A DNA stretch of 34,596 bases from Clostridiales bacterium (GCA_017620475.1 JAFZQI010000011.1:1-34596), one strand, 5' to 3'. Counted from the stretch's first letter, positions 7,993 through 17,210 are shown. Notes: generated from the sequence alone by a model not told the origin. Program-made: numbers and translations.

Positions 7993-10900
7993 TTAGTCAC
8001 TGATCGAATCAAAGTAATTCTTCGCCGCTTCACCATAACAATAAAGAGCCTTGGCAAGAGAACGCATATCCGGGCTGCCTTTCTCGACTGCAAGAATACA
8101 GTATGAAAGGACACTCGCTTCAACCGTCATCTGCGCTCCGGACGCTCTGTGTACAATGGCAAAACGATACTTAAACGCCAGGTTCGGAGCAGAGATATCT
8201 TCTACGTAGAATGTACAGCGGGTGCTGCTGACACTATCCGGCTCCACCTTGCTATTACTGATCCCATCGTAGAAATAGAAATCATATTCACTTGGGTTAA
8301 TTGTTCCATCCAGTTTGAATGTCACACGAAGCGTATTCTTTGTCTGGAAGTTCACATTAAGAGATGCGCCGGTAACACCGGGAGCATTACCTTCCATAAC
8401 CGCGCCATTCTTCGCATACACCTCATCAGTCACGGTGAAGTTGTAAATATTCGGATAGTAACCCGGGTCCGTTCCATCATCAGCGAAATAAATTTTGGCA
8501 AATTCATAATAGCCTGACAGATAAAGCGCAAGATCTCTCATCTCCTGACTGGAATCCGGATTCGTGATTACATTCACAGCATACTGCTTCAATGAATACT
8601 CACAAGCATTACCATCGAAGAGTGTTTTTCCATCCGGATGGAGCAAGTACACGGGATCTCCGTCGCCATCAAAGACCTTGACTGTGACCACCTTTGTATA
8701 ATCGAGGATCGGAACCTCAACACGGAATTGCGGCGCACCCGTCTTAGATGTTCCGTCCGGATTCGAAAGCAGTTTTCTTCCAATCTCTTTGCCTTCTTTT
8801 TCAAAAACAATGTACGCCTGATCATCAGTCGACAATTGCGGGGAGATTCCCAATGTAAACTGCAGCTGCATTCCCGATGTAAACACTGCCGAAGCCGAGT
8901 TAATCGTTACCGCTTCCAGATCCCATGTCGCCAAAAGACCGAAATTATCATCGGTTATCGGCGTATCAAAGTCAAAGAAATCTCCGGATGTTGTCTGCCA
9001 TCCATAGAAGTTTTTCCCGCCCATAAACGGATCAGGAACCGGACGGGAAACCTTACTTCCCTTGGAAATGACTTCATGAATATATGGATTTAGATCACTT
9101 TCATTAAGATAGAAGTATACATGACTGACATCCGCGCCACAAAGATCACACTTATAATCTTTATAACCCGAATTGGTCTCGTTCGTAATGTTATCTACAT
9201 GATTCTCTTCTGCAACAGCACAATGGCACTGAGCGCAGATTTTCATATGACCTGTCGCCGTAGGTGTATATGTGAACTCGCCATTATGTTCGCAAATCGT
9301 ATCTGCCCACTGAGCAGTCAGCGTCAAATCGCTATCAACTACAACACTGTATCCCGGAACATAGATCGTCTCGCTGCCGTTAATCGTCCAGCCGGCAAAG
9401 TGCTGTCCTTCCGGGGCAGTATAATCGCACTGCGGTAATGTGTACGTTGAACCATATTCAAGCTTCACCGGAGCAATCGCAACCGGCTCATCACCGCCGT
9501 TTGCTTCAAACGAAACGACCATTACCGGATGTACTTCAAGAATCACATCAGTATCCGGCATATCAAACTTAATCGACAAACGATAAGAACCACTACCTAT
9601 AACAGCGTATAGAACATCATCAATCGAACATACCTGCTGGCTTACGGGGTCAACATATGTTGCAGTAACATGAAAGTCCCGATCCGCACGATCCGCGTCA
9701 ACATAAACATGAGTCGTCCCATCTGGTACATATCCGTCCTGGTAGAAATAGAAATACTCTACAGTCGAACTATCCACTCCGATAACGCTGAGTTTATGTC
9801 CCACTTGTCCACATACACATTCATGTGTATCAGGATCAAAAGAATGGAAATCCAGGTAAGAATTAGTGTACTGATAAGTTTTGCAGTAATCACAGTGCGA
9901 GATATACAAATGCTTTGCATATCCGTTCTCATCGTAGTGATTGCCTTCATATTGATCCTTGTCAGGATGTTCACACATTGCAAGATGAACTTTATTCTGG
10001 GCGAAAGCAACATCCCAATCCTCATATTTGACCGGATTACCATATCCATCAAGAACACAAACCATCCAGCTATTGTCGCGGATAATGTGATTACCGGCAT
10101 CTGCCGCATCAAGCCCATCACCAATCGCTTCTCCGTATTGGCCATAGTATTCACCGGCTATGACAGTACCACGAATTGAAGAATCGAGATTGGGATTGAT
10201 CGTAACATCCAGATTTGCCGTTACACCGTAGCCTCCACCGATTCCGGCTGCTCCCGTCTTTCCTTTAACGGTAAAATCAGAACTAAACAAGTTGATCGCA
10301 CCGGTAAATGTTCCTGCACTTGCAGCCGAGCCGAGTCCTGCACCGCCATCTGCTCCGCCTTCTGCGGTTACATAGACCATCTCGTCTTTCCGGCTTTCTT
10401 GCAGGTAAATCAGGTCTGCGGACTGATATCCGCCGATTCCGGGGCCGACACCTTTTCCTGTCGCCTTGATTGTTCCACCATAAAGGAAAATACTACCGGC
10501 ATTTCCATGCCAGCCTCCACCAATACCGGCTCCGTTCCATCCGCCTTCTGCGGTGACCGATCCACCTAAAAAAGTAAACGCAGCCAACTGGTCCGCTTCG
10601 CTACCGCTTCCGATACCTGCGCCCTTGTCGCCACCGTACGCTTTAACCGTTCCACTATAGAAATTCATCCGGCCATTGCAATCAACACCATTTCCTGTTC
10701 CGATTCCGGCAGCATACGAACCTCCATGAGCTTCGAGGGTGCCACCGTAGAATTCAAACAATCCCTCTTCTAATTCGATACCGGGATTCGTTGAAGAAGC
10801 AGCATAGATCTTACCGCCATTACCCACCTCCGGATAGACAGTGAACTTGCTCGCCGTAACTTTAATGCCATCGTTTGCAGAAAGAGTATACCCGGTTCCA

Positions 10901-11184
10901 AGAATCAGGCTAACCTCATCACCACTAACAACGAGTGTTTCAGAGAAAGAGCAATTCCGATCAAGATAGTACCATCCATCAGACAATTCGTTCGTAGTAA
11001 CTTCACTAAGCTTCGTGTATTCGGTACACGTTATGACCTGCTCATACTTGGCATATTCTATTGCTTCTTCCGAAGTCTCGCCCTCCTCCGGATCGGCAAA
11101 TACCGTCATCGGCAGGAGCCCGACCAGCATCGTCACGCTCGTAAGAATCGAAAGAAAACGCACGAAACCCTTGTTATGTTTCAT
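7993..11184 (-). CDS. Large secreted surface protein A (Gly-rich beta-helix-like repeats, Cys/His knuckles, shared C-terminal domain)
   Basis: 1063 residues. The ATG at 11184 is chosen for GGAGG 8 nt upstream. Residues 1-30 are a signal peptide ending in TVFA. Residues about 70-370 carry repeated GG.I.A.GG..GAGIG motifs at about 25-35-residue spacing, as in right-handed beta-helix or carbohydrate-binding surface domains. Residues about 390-480 and 650-710 contain C..H/CxxC pairs (CDYC, CVCG, CAQC, CDLC) that could bind metal. Two InlB/Flg_new-like segments (FEANGGDEP...FAGWTINGS and FYGWQTTSG) lie between and after them. The last about 300 residues match the C-terminus of protein B (AVFTSGMQLQFTLG, LRVTFKLDG, SAPNLAFKYRFAI). 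No LPxTG anchor is seen. Binding to host or plant glycans is an inference. Confidence 0.82.
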   Translation of the reverse strand: MKHNKGFVRFLSILTSVTMLVGLLPMTVFADPEEGETSEEAIEYAKYEQVITCTEYTKLSEVTTNELSDGWYYLDRNCSFSETLVVSGDEVSLILGTGYTLSANDGIKVTASKFTVYPEVGNGGKIYAASSTNPGIELEEGLFEFYGGTLEAHGGSYAAGIGTGNGVDCNGRMNFYSGTVKAYGGDKGAGIGSGSEADQLAAFTFLGGSVTAEGGWNGAGIGGGWHGNAGSIFLYGGTIKATGKGVGPGIGGYQSADLIYLQESRKDEMVYVTAEGGADGGAGLGSAASAGTFTGAINLFSSDFTVKGKTGAAGIGGGYGVTANLDVTINPNLDSSIRGTVIAGEYYGQYGEAIGDGLDAADAGNHIIRDNSWMVCVLDGYGNPVKYEDWDVAFAQNKVHLAMCEHPDKDQYEGNHYDENGYAKHLYISHCDYCKTYQYTNSYLDFHSFDPDTHECVCGQVGHKLSVIGVDSSTVEYFYFYQDGYVPDGTTHVYVDADRADRDFHVTATYVDPVSQQVCSIDDVLYAVIGSGSYRLSIKFDMPDTDVILEVHPVMVVSFEANGGDEPVAIAPVKLEYGSTYTLPQCDYTAPEGQHFAGWTINGSETIYVPGYSVVVDSDLTLTAQWADTICEHNGEFTYTPTATGHMKICAQCHCAVAEENHVDNITNETNSGYKDYKCDLCGADVSHVYFYLNESDLNPYIHEVISKGSKVSRPVPDPFMGGKNFYGWQTTSGDFFDFDTPITDDNFGLLATWDLEAVTINSASAVFTSGMQLQFTLGISPQLSTDDQAYIVFEKEGKEIGRKLLSNPDGTSKTGAPQFRVEVPILDYTKVVTVKVFDGDGDPVYLLHPDGKTLFDGNACEYSLKQYAVNVITNPDSSQEMRDLALYLSGYYEFAKIYFADDGTDPGYYPNIYNFTVTDEVYAKNGAVMEGNAPGVTGASLNVNFQTKNTLRVTFKLDGTINPSEYDFYFYDGISNSKVEPDSVSSTRCTFYVEDISAPNLAFKYRFAIVHRASGAQMTVEASVLSYCILAVEKGSPDMRSLAKALYCYGEAAKNYFDSISD

Positions 11185-11345
11185 ATGCAAACCCTCCATG
11201 TTTCCAAAAACCTTAAGTCGAACTGAAACTTCCCCAACGCCTACAGTCAACCAAGTATATTGTATTTCATAAAGAGGCTTTCGTCCATCTTTTCCCTAAA
11301 AAATCTTTGTCAAATTTACTCTGAATCGGTTTCATAAACGCAGCA

Positions 11346-11379
11346 AACCCGCAAAACCGAAAAAACAGTTTTGCGGGTT
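11346..11379 (-). terminator. Hairpin between mini-peptide 2 and surface protein A
   Basis: AACCCGCAAAAC (11346-11357) and GTTTTGCGGGTT (11368-11379) are a perfect 12-bp inverted repeat with a 10-nt loop. The downstream U-run on the minus strand is poor (GGGTTTGCTGCGTTT), so termination may be partial. It separates the two surface cassettes. Confidence 0.55.
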
Positions 11380-11431
11380 GATCGCCATATTACGAGTTCG
11401 GAGTTCAGTCTCCCGAGAAAAACCTTCGACC

Positions 11432-11545
11432 TTAGACGCCTGTATCCTCTTCCGGTCCGCCGTTTTCCGGATCGCTGATCGTAATCACATCTTCTGTGTC
11501 AAAAGCAATGATCTGTAACTCAATCTTTTCGTATTCCATTTTCAT
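11432..11545 (-). CDS. Acidic mini-peptide 2 (37 aa), paralogue of mini-peptide 1
   Basis: A 37-codon gene with AGGAG 7 nt before the ATG at 11545; a second ATG two codons later is possible. The peptide starts MKMEYEKIELQIIAFDTEDV and ends in a Pro/Glu/Gly/Asp-rich tail. The YE...L.[VI]I.FD..DV[VI] pattern is shared with mini-peptide 1, but the nucleotide sequences differ at many synonymous positions, which suggests selection on the peptide. It sits 52 nt after the stop of surface protein B and before a hairpin, so it is probably the last gene of that transcript. Short Clostridia ORFs of this general look are, to my recollection, common near surface-protein genes and uncharacterised; I cannot check this here. 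Confidence 0.7.
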   Translation of the reverse strand: MKMEYEKIELQIIAFDTEDVITISDPENGGPEEDTGV

Positions 11546-11597
11546 TATTCATCTCCTGCTAATCTTCCGTGTCTGACAATTCCTGTTCCACCCGTGA

Positions 11598-13784
11598 TCA
11601 TCCCTCGGAACCCGGCGGCGGCTGAACCGGCCAGTTGAAGTACTCACATGCACTCAGATAGTAGTTATATATGCTCCAGCCAACGTTCGCTCTCAGGCCT
11701 GCATCTGCATAATCGTTCGTCAGCAGTCTCGCATAACAGAGTGCGCAGGCGTTGATCGTATAAGGATCCTGCGTTGATCCCTTCACTTTGATGCCAAATG
11801 TATGGTACGCTCCCAGATTCGGCGCGGCGATTTCTCTGACATCAACCGCTGCGCAAGTATCCGAGATGATACGCGGGCTGACCTTCACGCCATCGCGATA
11901 GAATTCATAATCGGAAACATTATATCCGTCCTGAAGATAGAACGTTACCCGAAGCGTGTGGTCTTCTTCGAAATACATACGGATCGTTGACTTTTTATAT
12001 CCATCCGGCCGGTTCCCATCTGCCGAAATCTTATAATCATCAAGATCCCAGTTCCTATCAGGATAATCATAGATATCGTTTGACCAGTCACCCGGATAGA
12101 AGTACTCTTTTACGTTTACTGCATAGAGATAGAAATCATATGCAAATTGATACATCGGTCCACCCGAGGATGTCTGCTTGATGTGTTGCGCGTAAATCTC
12201 CGGGGAATACACGAAGCCGGTGTCCGTATAATCCGTACCCTTAGCAGACCGTAGAGAAACCGGAGCCGGGTTTTCGCCTCCGCGGAAGACTCTGAGCGTT
12301 ACCTCATCCTGGAAATCCGTGATGATGAACGGATAGAAGAACTGTACAACATCTCCATTCACAGCACCATCTTTTACCAGAACCTTCGTCTCTTCCATAT
12401 CCTCATTTACGATAGATACATAGGCATCGTCATCGGCCAGAATACTCTGGGAGAAAGACATGGAAAAACGCATCTGAAGCTTCCCGTCGAAAAGCACTGT
12501 TGCCGATCGTATCGTCGCCTCCGCACCCCTGGCGCATACTGTACATATGCCGTTGGCATCATTCACATGCGGTTCCGTCGGGAGCGGCACCATGCAATCC
12601 GGGCAAACCATCGTATGGCTATCCTCGTCGATCTGATAATAGCCGTTCTCATGATCACACTTGGTTATATACGCATGGTGACTGATCAGACATTGAGAAA
12701 CATCCTGTGCGATTTTGTCCGATAGGTCATTCGGATCCTCCACGAATGCTTTGGAGCCCGCAAATACTCTTACCGCATCAGCGGGAATGTCCGCTTCGAT
12801 CTCCGACCGTGAGAAAAGAAGCGCGCCGCCATAATCTGAATAGGCATCCACTTCTCCGCCTTTGATATTGATTACGCATCCGCCGGCGTATGAACCGCCA
12901 TAGCCATCACCAATACCGGCTCCGTAATATTCTTCATTCTTATAGGACGCATATCCGATAACATGTCCACCGCTGATTTCAATATACCCGCACGCTTTTC
13001 CGTATCCGGCACCGATTCCGGCACCGCCATCATAACCGTAGGCAGAAACATGGCCGGACTCGATAAAGATCGGACAGTTGGATGCGTTCGCACCGCCACC
13101 GATTCCGGCACCTCCGGGACCGCCATCACATAAAACAACCGAATTAAAGTAAGTGGAATATGCGTTGATCACGATTTTGATACTGTCATCAGTAAACGCA
13201 GGAATTTCAAGGCTTTTCCATGCACCGCCGGTTCCGATACCGGCTGCGCCCTTTCCGCCTTTTGCATCAACTTTACAGTTGTTGATCTCAATATAGCCGT
13301 TCTGCTCATCCGCATCTCCGCCGATACCGGCACAGTAAGCAGGAACATTCGAATTGCAATAAATCGAAGCGTATTTGCTGATATCAGTTGCATAGACAGT
13401 AAGTGATGACTGGTTATTGACATGGATGCCCTGATCCGCCCAAATACTTGCGGCACCTTCAAGGATCAGTTTCACATCGCCCTCAATATTGATACGCTGA
13501 TAATAATTGTGCGAATCACTTTCGAGTACATAATACCAGCCGGACGAAATCGTCGCGCTTTCTTCCTCGGTTTCCGGCTCGGCCAGTCTCCTTACGATCA
13601 CCCCGTCAGGTGTGACATGGGTCTCTCCGTCCCGGCCGATATACTCTACGTTCTGGAATTCTTCGATGATTTCCGGATCTTCGTCATCGTCCTCTGCCAG
13701 AACACTCGATGTCATGATCGAGCCGAGCATCGCGACGCACATGATCACTGAAAGAAACCTTCTGAGCTTCGTTTCCTTTTTCAT
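11598..13784 (-). CDS. Large secreted surface protein B, paralogue of surface protein A
   Basis: 728 residues. The start at 13784 is chosen for GAGAGGAT just upstream. The signal peptide ends at SSVLA, followed by a very acidic stretch (EDDDEDPEI). Residues about 85-335 carry glycine-rich GGAGIGAGYG-type repeats like those of protein A. One Cys/His knuckle region follows (CDHENGYY, CPDC, CTVC). The last about 300 residues match the C-terminus of protein A, with VLFDGKLQMRFSMSF, LRVTFYLQDGYNVSDYEFY, IAAPNLGAYHTFGI and a final helical segment ending SACEYFNWP. It is shorter than A because it lacks the InlB-like segments. It heads a cassette with mini-peptide 2. The AAAAGCACTG word (12490-12499) encodes V-L-F here. 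Confidence 0.82.
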   Translation of the reverse strand: MKKETKLRRFLSVIMCVAMLGSIMTSSVLAEDDDEDPEIIEEFQNVEYIGRDGETHVTPDGVIVRRLAEPETEEESATISSGWYYVLESDSHNYYQRINIEGDVKLILEGAASIWADQGIHVNNQSSLTVYATDISKYASIYCNSNVPAYCAGIGGDADEQNGYIEINNCKVDAKGGKGAAGIGTGGAWKSLEIPAFTDDSIKIVINAYSTYFNSVVLCDGGPGGAGIGGGANASNCPIFIESGHVSAYGYDGGAGIGAGYGKACGYIEISGGHVIGYASYKNEEYYGAGIGDGYGGSYAGGCVINIKGGEVDAYSDYGGALLFSRSEIEADIPADAVRVFAGSKAFVEDPNDLSDKIAQDVSQCLISHHAYITKCDHENGYYQIDEDSHTMVCPDCMVPLPTEPHVNDANGICTVCARGAEATIRSATVLFDGKLQMRFSMSFSQSILADDDAYVSIVNEDMEETKVLVKDGAVNGDVVQFFYPFIITDFQDEVTLRVFRGGENPAPVSLRSAKGTDYTDTGFVYSPEIYAQHIKQTSSGGPMYQFAYDFYLYAVNVKEYFYPGDWSNDIYDYPDRNWDLDDYKISADGNRPDGYKKSTIRMYFEEDHTLRVTFYLQDGYNVSDYEFYRDGVKVSPRIISDTCAAVDVREIAAPNLGAYHTFGIKVKGSTQDPYTINACALCYARLLTNDYADAGLRANVGWSIYNYYLSACEYFNWPVQPPPGSEG

Positions 13785-13818
13785 AACGCTATCCTCTCTA
13801 CTAACCAAAATCCCAGTT

Positions 13819-13828
13819 TATTTTCGCA
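13819..13828 (-). repeat. Copy of the intergenic word TGTGCGAAAA upstream of surface protein B
   Basis: On the minus strand TGTGCGAAAAT lies 35 nt upstream of the surface protein B start, with TTTACA 17 bp before GAAAAT. It could therefore be part of a weak extended -10 promoter or a regulator site; the other copies do not have such a -35 box. Confidence 0.4.
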
Positions 13829-13884
13829 CAGCCCCTGCTTCTTGTAAAGAATAAATGACAATTAAAGGGGGTGGGTATACTCGA

Positions 13885-14328
13885 TCAGGCTTCCGATATC
13901 CGTTCGGAAAGGGCAGCGAAGAACTCCGGACAGTCCTTTTCAAGACGGATCGGGCGGCCTTCGAGGTTAAGGAAACAGTGCTCGGACCGGGCCTGGCAGA
14001 CCACTTTCCCGGCGGCGTTTTCCATCTCATATCCGAGTGTCAGGCGCACACCCTTGCACGCCAGTATCTTGACCCTGATCGTGACCTCGTCCGGAAAAGT
14101 CGTTGTGCCTTTGTAGTGCACTTCAATCGAGACGACCGGTGAAGCGACGCCTGTTGCTTCAAGTTTATCGAAATCCCAGCCGATCTTGCTGAGATAATCG
14201 ACTCTCGCCTCCTCCATCCACCGTACATAGTTCGAGTGATGGGTGATGCTCATCTTATCCGTTTCATAGTACTGCACCTTGTGCACATATGGTTCAACTG
14301 TATTCATAGGAATAGCCTTCCGATCCAT
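13885..14328 (-). CDS. Acyl-CoA thioesterase, hotdog fold (YbgC/4-hydroxybenzoyl-CoA thioesterase type)
   Basis: About 147 residues, the usual length for this family. The N-terminal motif VQYYETDKMSITHHSNYVRW matches the family signature, in which the Asp of ETD is catalytic and the HxxYxxW segment packs over the CoA thioester. The later VSIEVHYKGTTTFPDEVTI and CFLNLEGRPIRL segments are also typical. The enzyme hydrolyses a thioester of CoA in the cytoplasm; the substrate is not predictable. The start is uncertain: the ATG at 14328 follows GAAAGAAAG, and an ATG at 14307 would give a protein starting MNTVEPYV. It lies just after the terminator of the flavodiiron gene and so probably has its own promoter. 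Confidence 0.85.
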   Translation of the reverse strand: MDRKAIPMNTVEPYVHKVQYYETDKMSITHHSNYVRWMEEARVDYLSKIGWDFDKLEATGVASPVVSIEVHYKGTTTFPDEVTIRVKILACKGVRLTLGYEMENAAGKVVCQARSEHCFLNLEGRPIRLEKDCPEFFAALSERISEA

Positions 14329-14353
14329 TTTTCTTTCTTTCGTAAGTATACAT

Positions 14354-14434
14354 AAAAAACCGGAGAGGGGCATCCCTTGAGCGACGAGTTTTGCGAAGCA
14401 AACTGTTTGAGTCGCGAGAGCGATGCCCCTCTCC
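14354..14434 (-). terminator. Long stepped-hairpin terminator after the flavodiiron gene
   Basis: GGAGAGGGGCATC (14362-14374) and GATGCCCCTCTCC (14422-14434) form a perfect 13-bp outer stem. Inside, GCGAC/GTCGC and AGTTTTGC/GCAAACT give further stems around a small loop. On the minus strand the structure is followed by GGTTTTTTATG. It is longer than a normal terminator hairpin and may be a repeat element used as one. Confidence 0.75.
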
Positions 14435-14455
14435 TTCTTCGGATTCTAATACGGA

Positions 14456-16249
14456 TCAGCTGATCGGCTCGAAATCGGCAGCGCCGTGTTTACAGAGCGG
14501 ACATACGAAGTCTTCCGGAAGCTCGTCGCCTTCGTAGACATATCCGCAGACCTTACATACGTAGCCCTTCTTGCCTTCCGTCTCCGGCTTCGGCTTAACA
14601 TTCTTCTGGTAATAGGTGTAGGTCATCGTCTCCTTATCGGACAGCACACGGGCCTCGGTCACGGAGCAGATGAACATGCCGTGGGTGTCAAGGTCAACGT
14701 AATCCTCGACCTTCAGCGACATGAAGGAGTTGATGTACTTCGGCAGGAAGATCAGGCCGTTATCGGAACGCAGGAGCTTTTCGCATCCCGCAAACTTATC
14801 GACATTTCTTCCGCTTTGGAAACCGAAGGTCTCGAAGACCTTGAACGGAGCTTCAACGGAAAGGCAGTTGACGTTCATGACCCCCGTCTGCTTGATGACG
14901 TGGTGCGAATAGTTCTGCTTGTTGATCGTTACGGCGATACGGTTCGGCGTGTTAGTCACCTGAGTTACGGTGTTGACGATGAGGCCGTTGTCCTTCTTCC
15001 CGTCATTGGAAGTGACCACATAAAGGCCGTATCCGATATTAAACAGCGCGGTCAGATCGTTCTTATTCGCAGTATCTTCCTTCTGCGCAAGATAGTCCTG
15101 ACACAGTTCTTTTGCCAAAGCATCGACCTGCGCCTTCGACTCGTCATAAAGAGCCGACATGATCTTGACGTTGTTCTCGGTATAGGTGATATTCTTGCTC
15201 TTTTCGAGCATGGCCTTCATGGTGCGGATGGCCTGCGGCGCCCAGGAACCGTTCTCGATCATGGCAACGGTCTTATTCTGGAACTGGCGCTCCGTCAGGT
15301 GATGGATGAATTCTCTCATGAACGGGAACACATCCGCGTTGTATGTCGTGGTCGCGAGTACAATTCTGCCGTAGCGGAAGGCGTCCTCCACACACTCGGC
15401 CATGTCTTCTCTTGCCAGGTCGTTCACAACGACCTTCGGGCATCCGTTCTCCTTGAGCTTATTCGCCAGAAGCTCCACTGCCGCCTTGGTGTGGCCGTAT
15501 ACGGAGGTGTAGAAAATGGCGATGCCCTCAGTCTCGACGCCATAGGAAGACCAGGTGTCATAAAGCTTGAGGTACGGGGAAAGATCGCCGGTCAGAACGG
15601 GACCGTGGAGCGGGCAGATCGTCTTGATCTCAAGGCCCGCCGCCTTCTTGAGGACCTGCTGCACCTGTGCGCCGTATTTTCCGACGATACCGATGTAATA
15701 GCGTCTTGCCTCACAAGCCCAATCCTCTTCAACATCGAGGGCGCCGAATTTTCCGAATCCGTCCGCACTGAAAAGCACTTTGTCGAAGGTGTCGTAGGTC
15801 ATGAGGACTTCCGGCCAGTGGACCATCGGTGCACCGACGAATTTCAGGACGTGTTTTCCCAGCGGGAGCTCATCGCCCTCACCCACCACGATGCGGCGGT
15901 CTTCGAACTCGGTTCCGAAGAAGTTCTTCATCATGGTGAAGGCTTTCTGCGAAGAGACGATCTGCGCCTGGGGATAATTCTTCATGAAATTCACGATATT
16001 GGCGGAATGGTCCGGTTCCATGTGCTGGACGACCAGATAATCCGGAGCCTTCCCATCCAGTGCTTTTTCCAGATTATCGAGCCATTCATGGGTGAAATTC
16101 TTATCCACCGTATCCATAACCGCGACCTTATAATCGCTGATCACATAGGAGTTATACGCCATGCCGTTCGGCACCACATACTGTCCTTCGAAAAGGTCGA
16201 TCTGGTGATCATTTACGCCCACATACTTAATTTCATTACTTATAAACAT
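14456..16249 (-). CDS. Flavodiiron protein fused to a flavin reductase domain and a rubredoxin
   Basis: 597 residues. The start at 16249 is chosen because GGGAAAGGA lies just upstream. Residues 1 to about 240 are a metallo-beta-lactamase-like diiron domain with the full ligand set: H76, E78, D80, H81 (HMEPDHS), H144, D163 and H215 (PLHGP). Residues about 245-390 are a flavodoxin (IFYTSVYGHTKAAVELL) that binds FMN. Residues about 415-550 are a flavin reductase-like domain (NIGYGLYVVTSNDG, VTQVTNTPNRIAVTINK). Residues about 560-597 are a rubredoxin with CKVCG and CPLC. Such proteins reduce O2 to water (or NO to N2O) in the cytoplasm of anaerobes; carrying both reductase and rubredoxin lets one chain pass electrons from NAD(P)H inward. 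Reverse rubrerythrin lies two genes upstream in the same direction, consistent with oxygen and peroxide defence. Confidence 0.93.
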   Translation of the reverse strand: MFISNEIKYVGVNDHQIDLFEGQYVVPNGMAYNSYVISDYKVAVMDTVDKNFTHEWLDNLEKALDGKAPDYLVVQHMEPDHSANIVNFMKNYPQAQIVSSQKAFTMMKNFFGTEFEDRRIVVGEGDELPLGKHVLKFVGAPMVHWPEVLMTYDTFDKVLFSADGFGKFGALDVEEDWACEARRYYIGIVGKYGAQVQQVLKKAAGLEIKTICPLHGPVLTGDLSPYLKLYDTWSSYGVETEGIAIFYTSVYGHTKAAVELLANKLKENGCPKVVVNDLAREDMAECVEDAFRYGRIVLATTTYNADVFPFMREFIHHLTERQFQNKTVAMIENGSWAPQAIRTMKAMLEKSKNITYTENNVKIMSALYDESKAQVDALAKELCQDYLAQKEDTANKNDLTALFNIGYGLYVVTSNDGKKDNGLIVNTVTQVTNTPNRIAVTINKQNYSHHVIKQTGVMNVNCLSVEAPFKVFETFGFQSGRNVDKFAGCEKLLRSDNGLIFLPKYINSFMSLKVEDYVDLDTHGMFICSVTEARVLSDKETMTYTYYQKNVKPKPETEGKKGYVCKVCGYVYEGDELPEDFVCPLCKHGAADFEPIS

Positions 16250-16303
16250 AAACCATTCCTTTCCCGCGCATCCCGCGCGCCACAAGTCAAGTTACTTCTC
16301 ATA

Positions 16304-17017
16304 TTATGCACCAGATGAGTGCTTCTTCACAACCAAAAAGATGATCAGCGCAGCAGCCAGGATAACGAGCGGCACGCCGATCCAGATGAAAAGGCAGATC
16401 CCCAGAGGATGGGCACAGAAGCCGCAAACTGCGCACTTTTCTTCCTTCTTCGCATTCTTCCCCTTCTTCTCTTTTTCGCTCGCTCTTCCCCTTGCCCGAT
16501 TCGACGGATTGGTGCATGGCACAGTCACGGAATCATAAATCGTAAAATCCTCCAGGCAATACTCCGAGTACAGATCCTCCTGACCCTCCTGAGTGCATAC
16601 GATACGACACCGGATCTGTACAAAAGGATCCTCGGAGAAAGGCCCGCATTCCTCTATAAACGGAAGTAGCGAGCACTTCATTGATTCGTCTCTGAATTCG
16701 TATTCTGTGTTGCTGATATCGACCCAGTCTCCGCCATCCCTCACGCGTATTTCTGTCTCCACGCTGAGGCGGGCATCTGCCGATTTTGCTTTCTTAATAA
16801 GTTCTTCCATATCATACGAGAACCAGAATTCGATTTTCAGAGAAGGCTTGTCTTTGGACTGAAATCCATCGATATAGATCTCTTCGAAATACAGGTCCGG
16901 AATATCTTCAGAAGTAACCGGATCATTCCCCGCTTTATCCGCCCAAGCCCCGAAAGTCAGGCTCGACAAAACCACGGCAACCGTCACCATCAAGAAAATC
17001 CACTTTCTCACGCGCAT
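16304..17017 (-). CDS. Exported protein with C-terminal membrane anchor, function unknown
   Basis: 237 residues. The start at 17017 follows GAGGAAAAAGAA. A signal peptide (residues 1 to about 26, ending FGAWA) is followed by an extracytoplasmic region of about 150 residues with mixed beta-type sequence. A Lys/Arg/Glu-rich linker (about 172-192) comes next, then CAVCGFCAHPLGIC and one membrane helix (WIGVPLVILAAALIIFLVV), ending KKHSSGA. The basic residues lie on both sides of the helix, so its topology is not certain. I do not recognise the family. It ends 54 nt before the flavodiiron gene and may be co-transcribed with it. Confidence 0.7.
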   Translation of the reverse strand: MRVRKWIFLMVTVAVVLSSLTFGAWADKAGNDPVTSEDIPDLYFEEIYIDGFQSKDKPSLKIEFWFSYDMEELIKKAKSADARLSVETEIRVRDGGDWVDISNTEYEFRDESMKCSLLPFIEECGPFSEDPFVQIRCRIVCTQEGQEDLYSEYCLEDFTIYDSVTVPCTNPSNRARGRASEKEKKGKNAKKEEKCAVCGFCAHPLGICLFIWIGVPLVILAAALIIFLVVKKHSSGA

Positions 17018-17125
17018 TTCTTTTTCCTCATTTCATCAAACATTTGGCGTACGATACACCCGCATTTGAGCCGTTTACGCCGCCTTTGTCCTGTATTTTT
17101 ATATTGTACTAGAAACACATGGGAT

Positions 17126-17164
17126 TAAAAAGCCTCGGGTGCCTTACCGGCATCAGAGGCTTTC
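17126..17164 (-). terminator. Terminator of the reverse rubrerythrin gene
   Basis: On the minus strand AAAGCCTC and GAGGCTTT flank a loop that has its own short GCC/GGC stem, and the run continues as TTTTTAATCCC. It lies about 50 nt after the rubrerythrin stop. The rest of the 193-bp gap to the next gene shows nothing I can assign. Confidence 0.75.
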
Positions 17165-17210
17165 GTCGATTATTGTTTGGAAGTTCTTTTCCCGGCCGAA
17201 AAAACGGTGA

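Noticed and set aside
15101..15120. CAGTTCTTTTGCC as another form of the repeated word
   Set aside because: It differs at a core base and occurs only about three times, so I left it out of the count.
16250..16303. Independent promoter for the flavodiiron gene (TTGACT visible)
   Set aside because: No -10 box at a suitable distance; co-transcription with the membrane protein gene is equally likely.
14486..16318. A 610-codon open frame on the plus strand opposite the flavodiiron gene
   Set aside because: It mirrors the coding frame of a clearly identified gene, has no ribosome site and no recognisable motif. Codon bias of this genome leaves antisense frames open.
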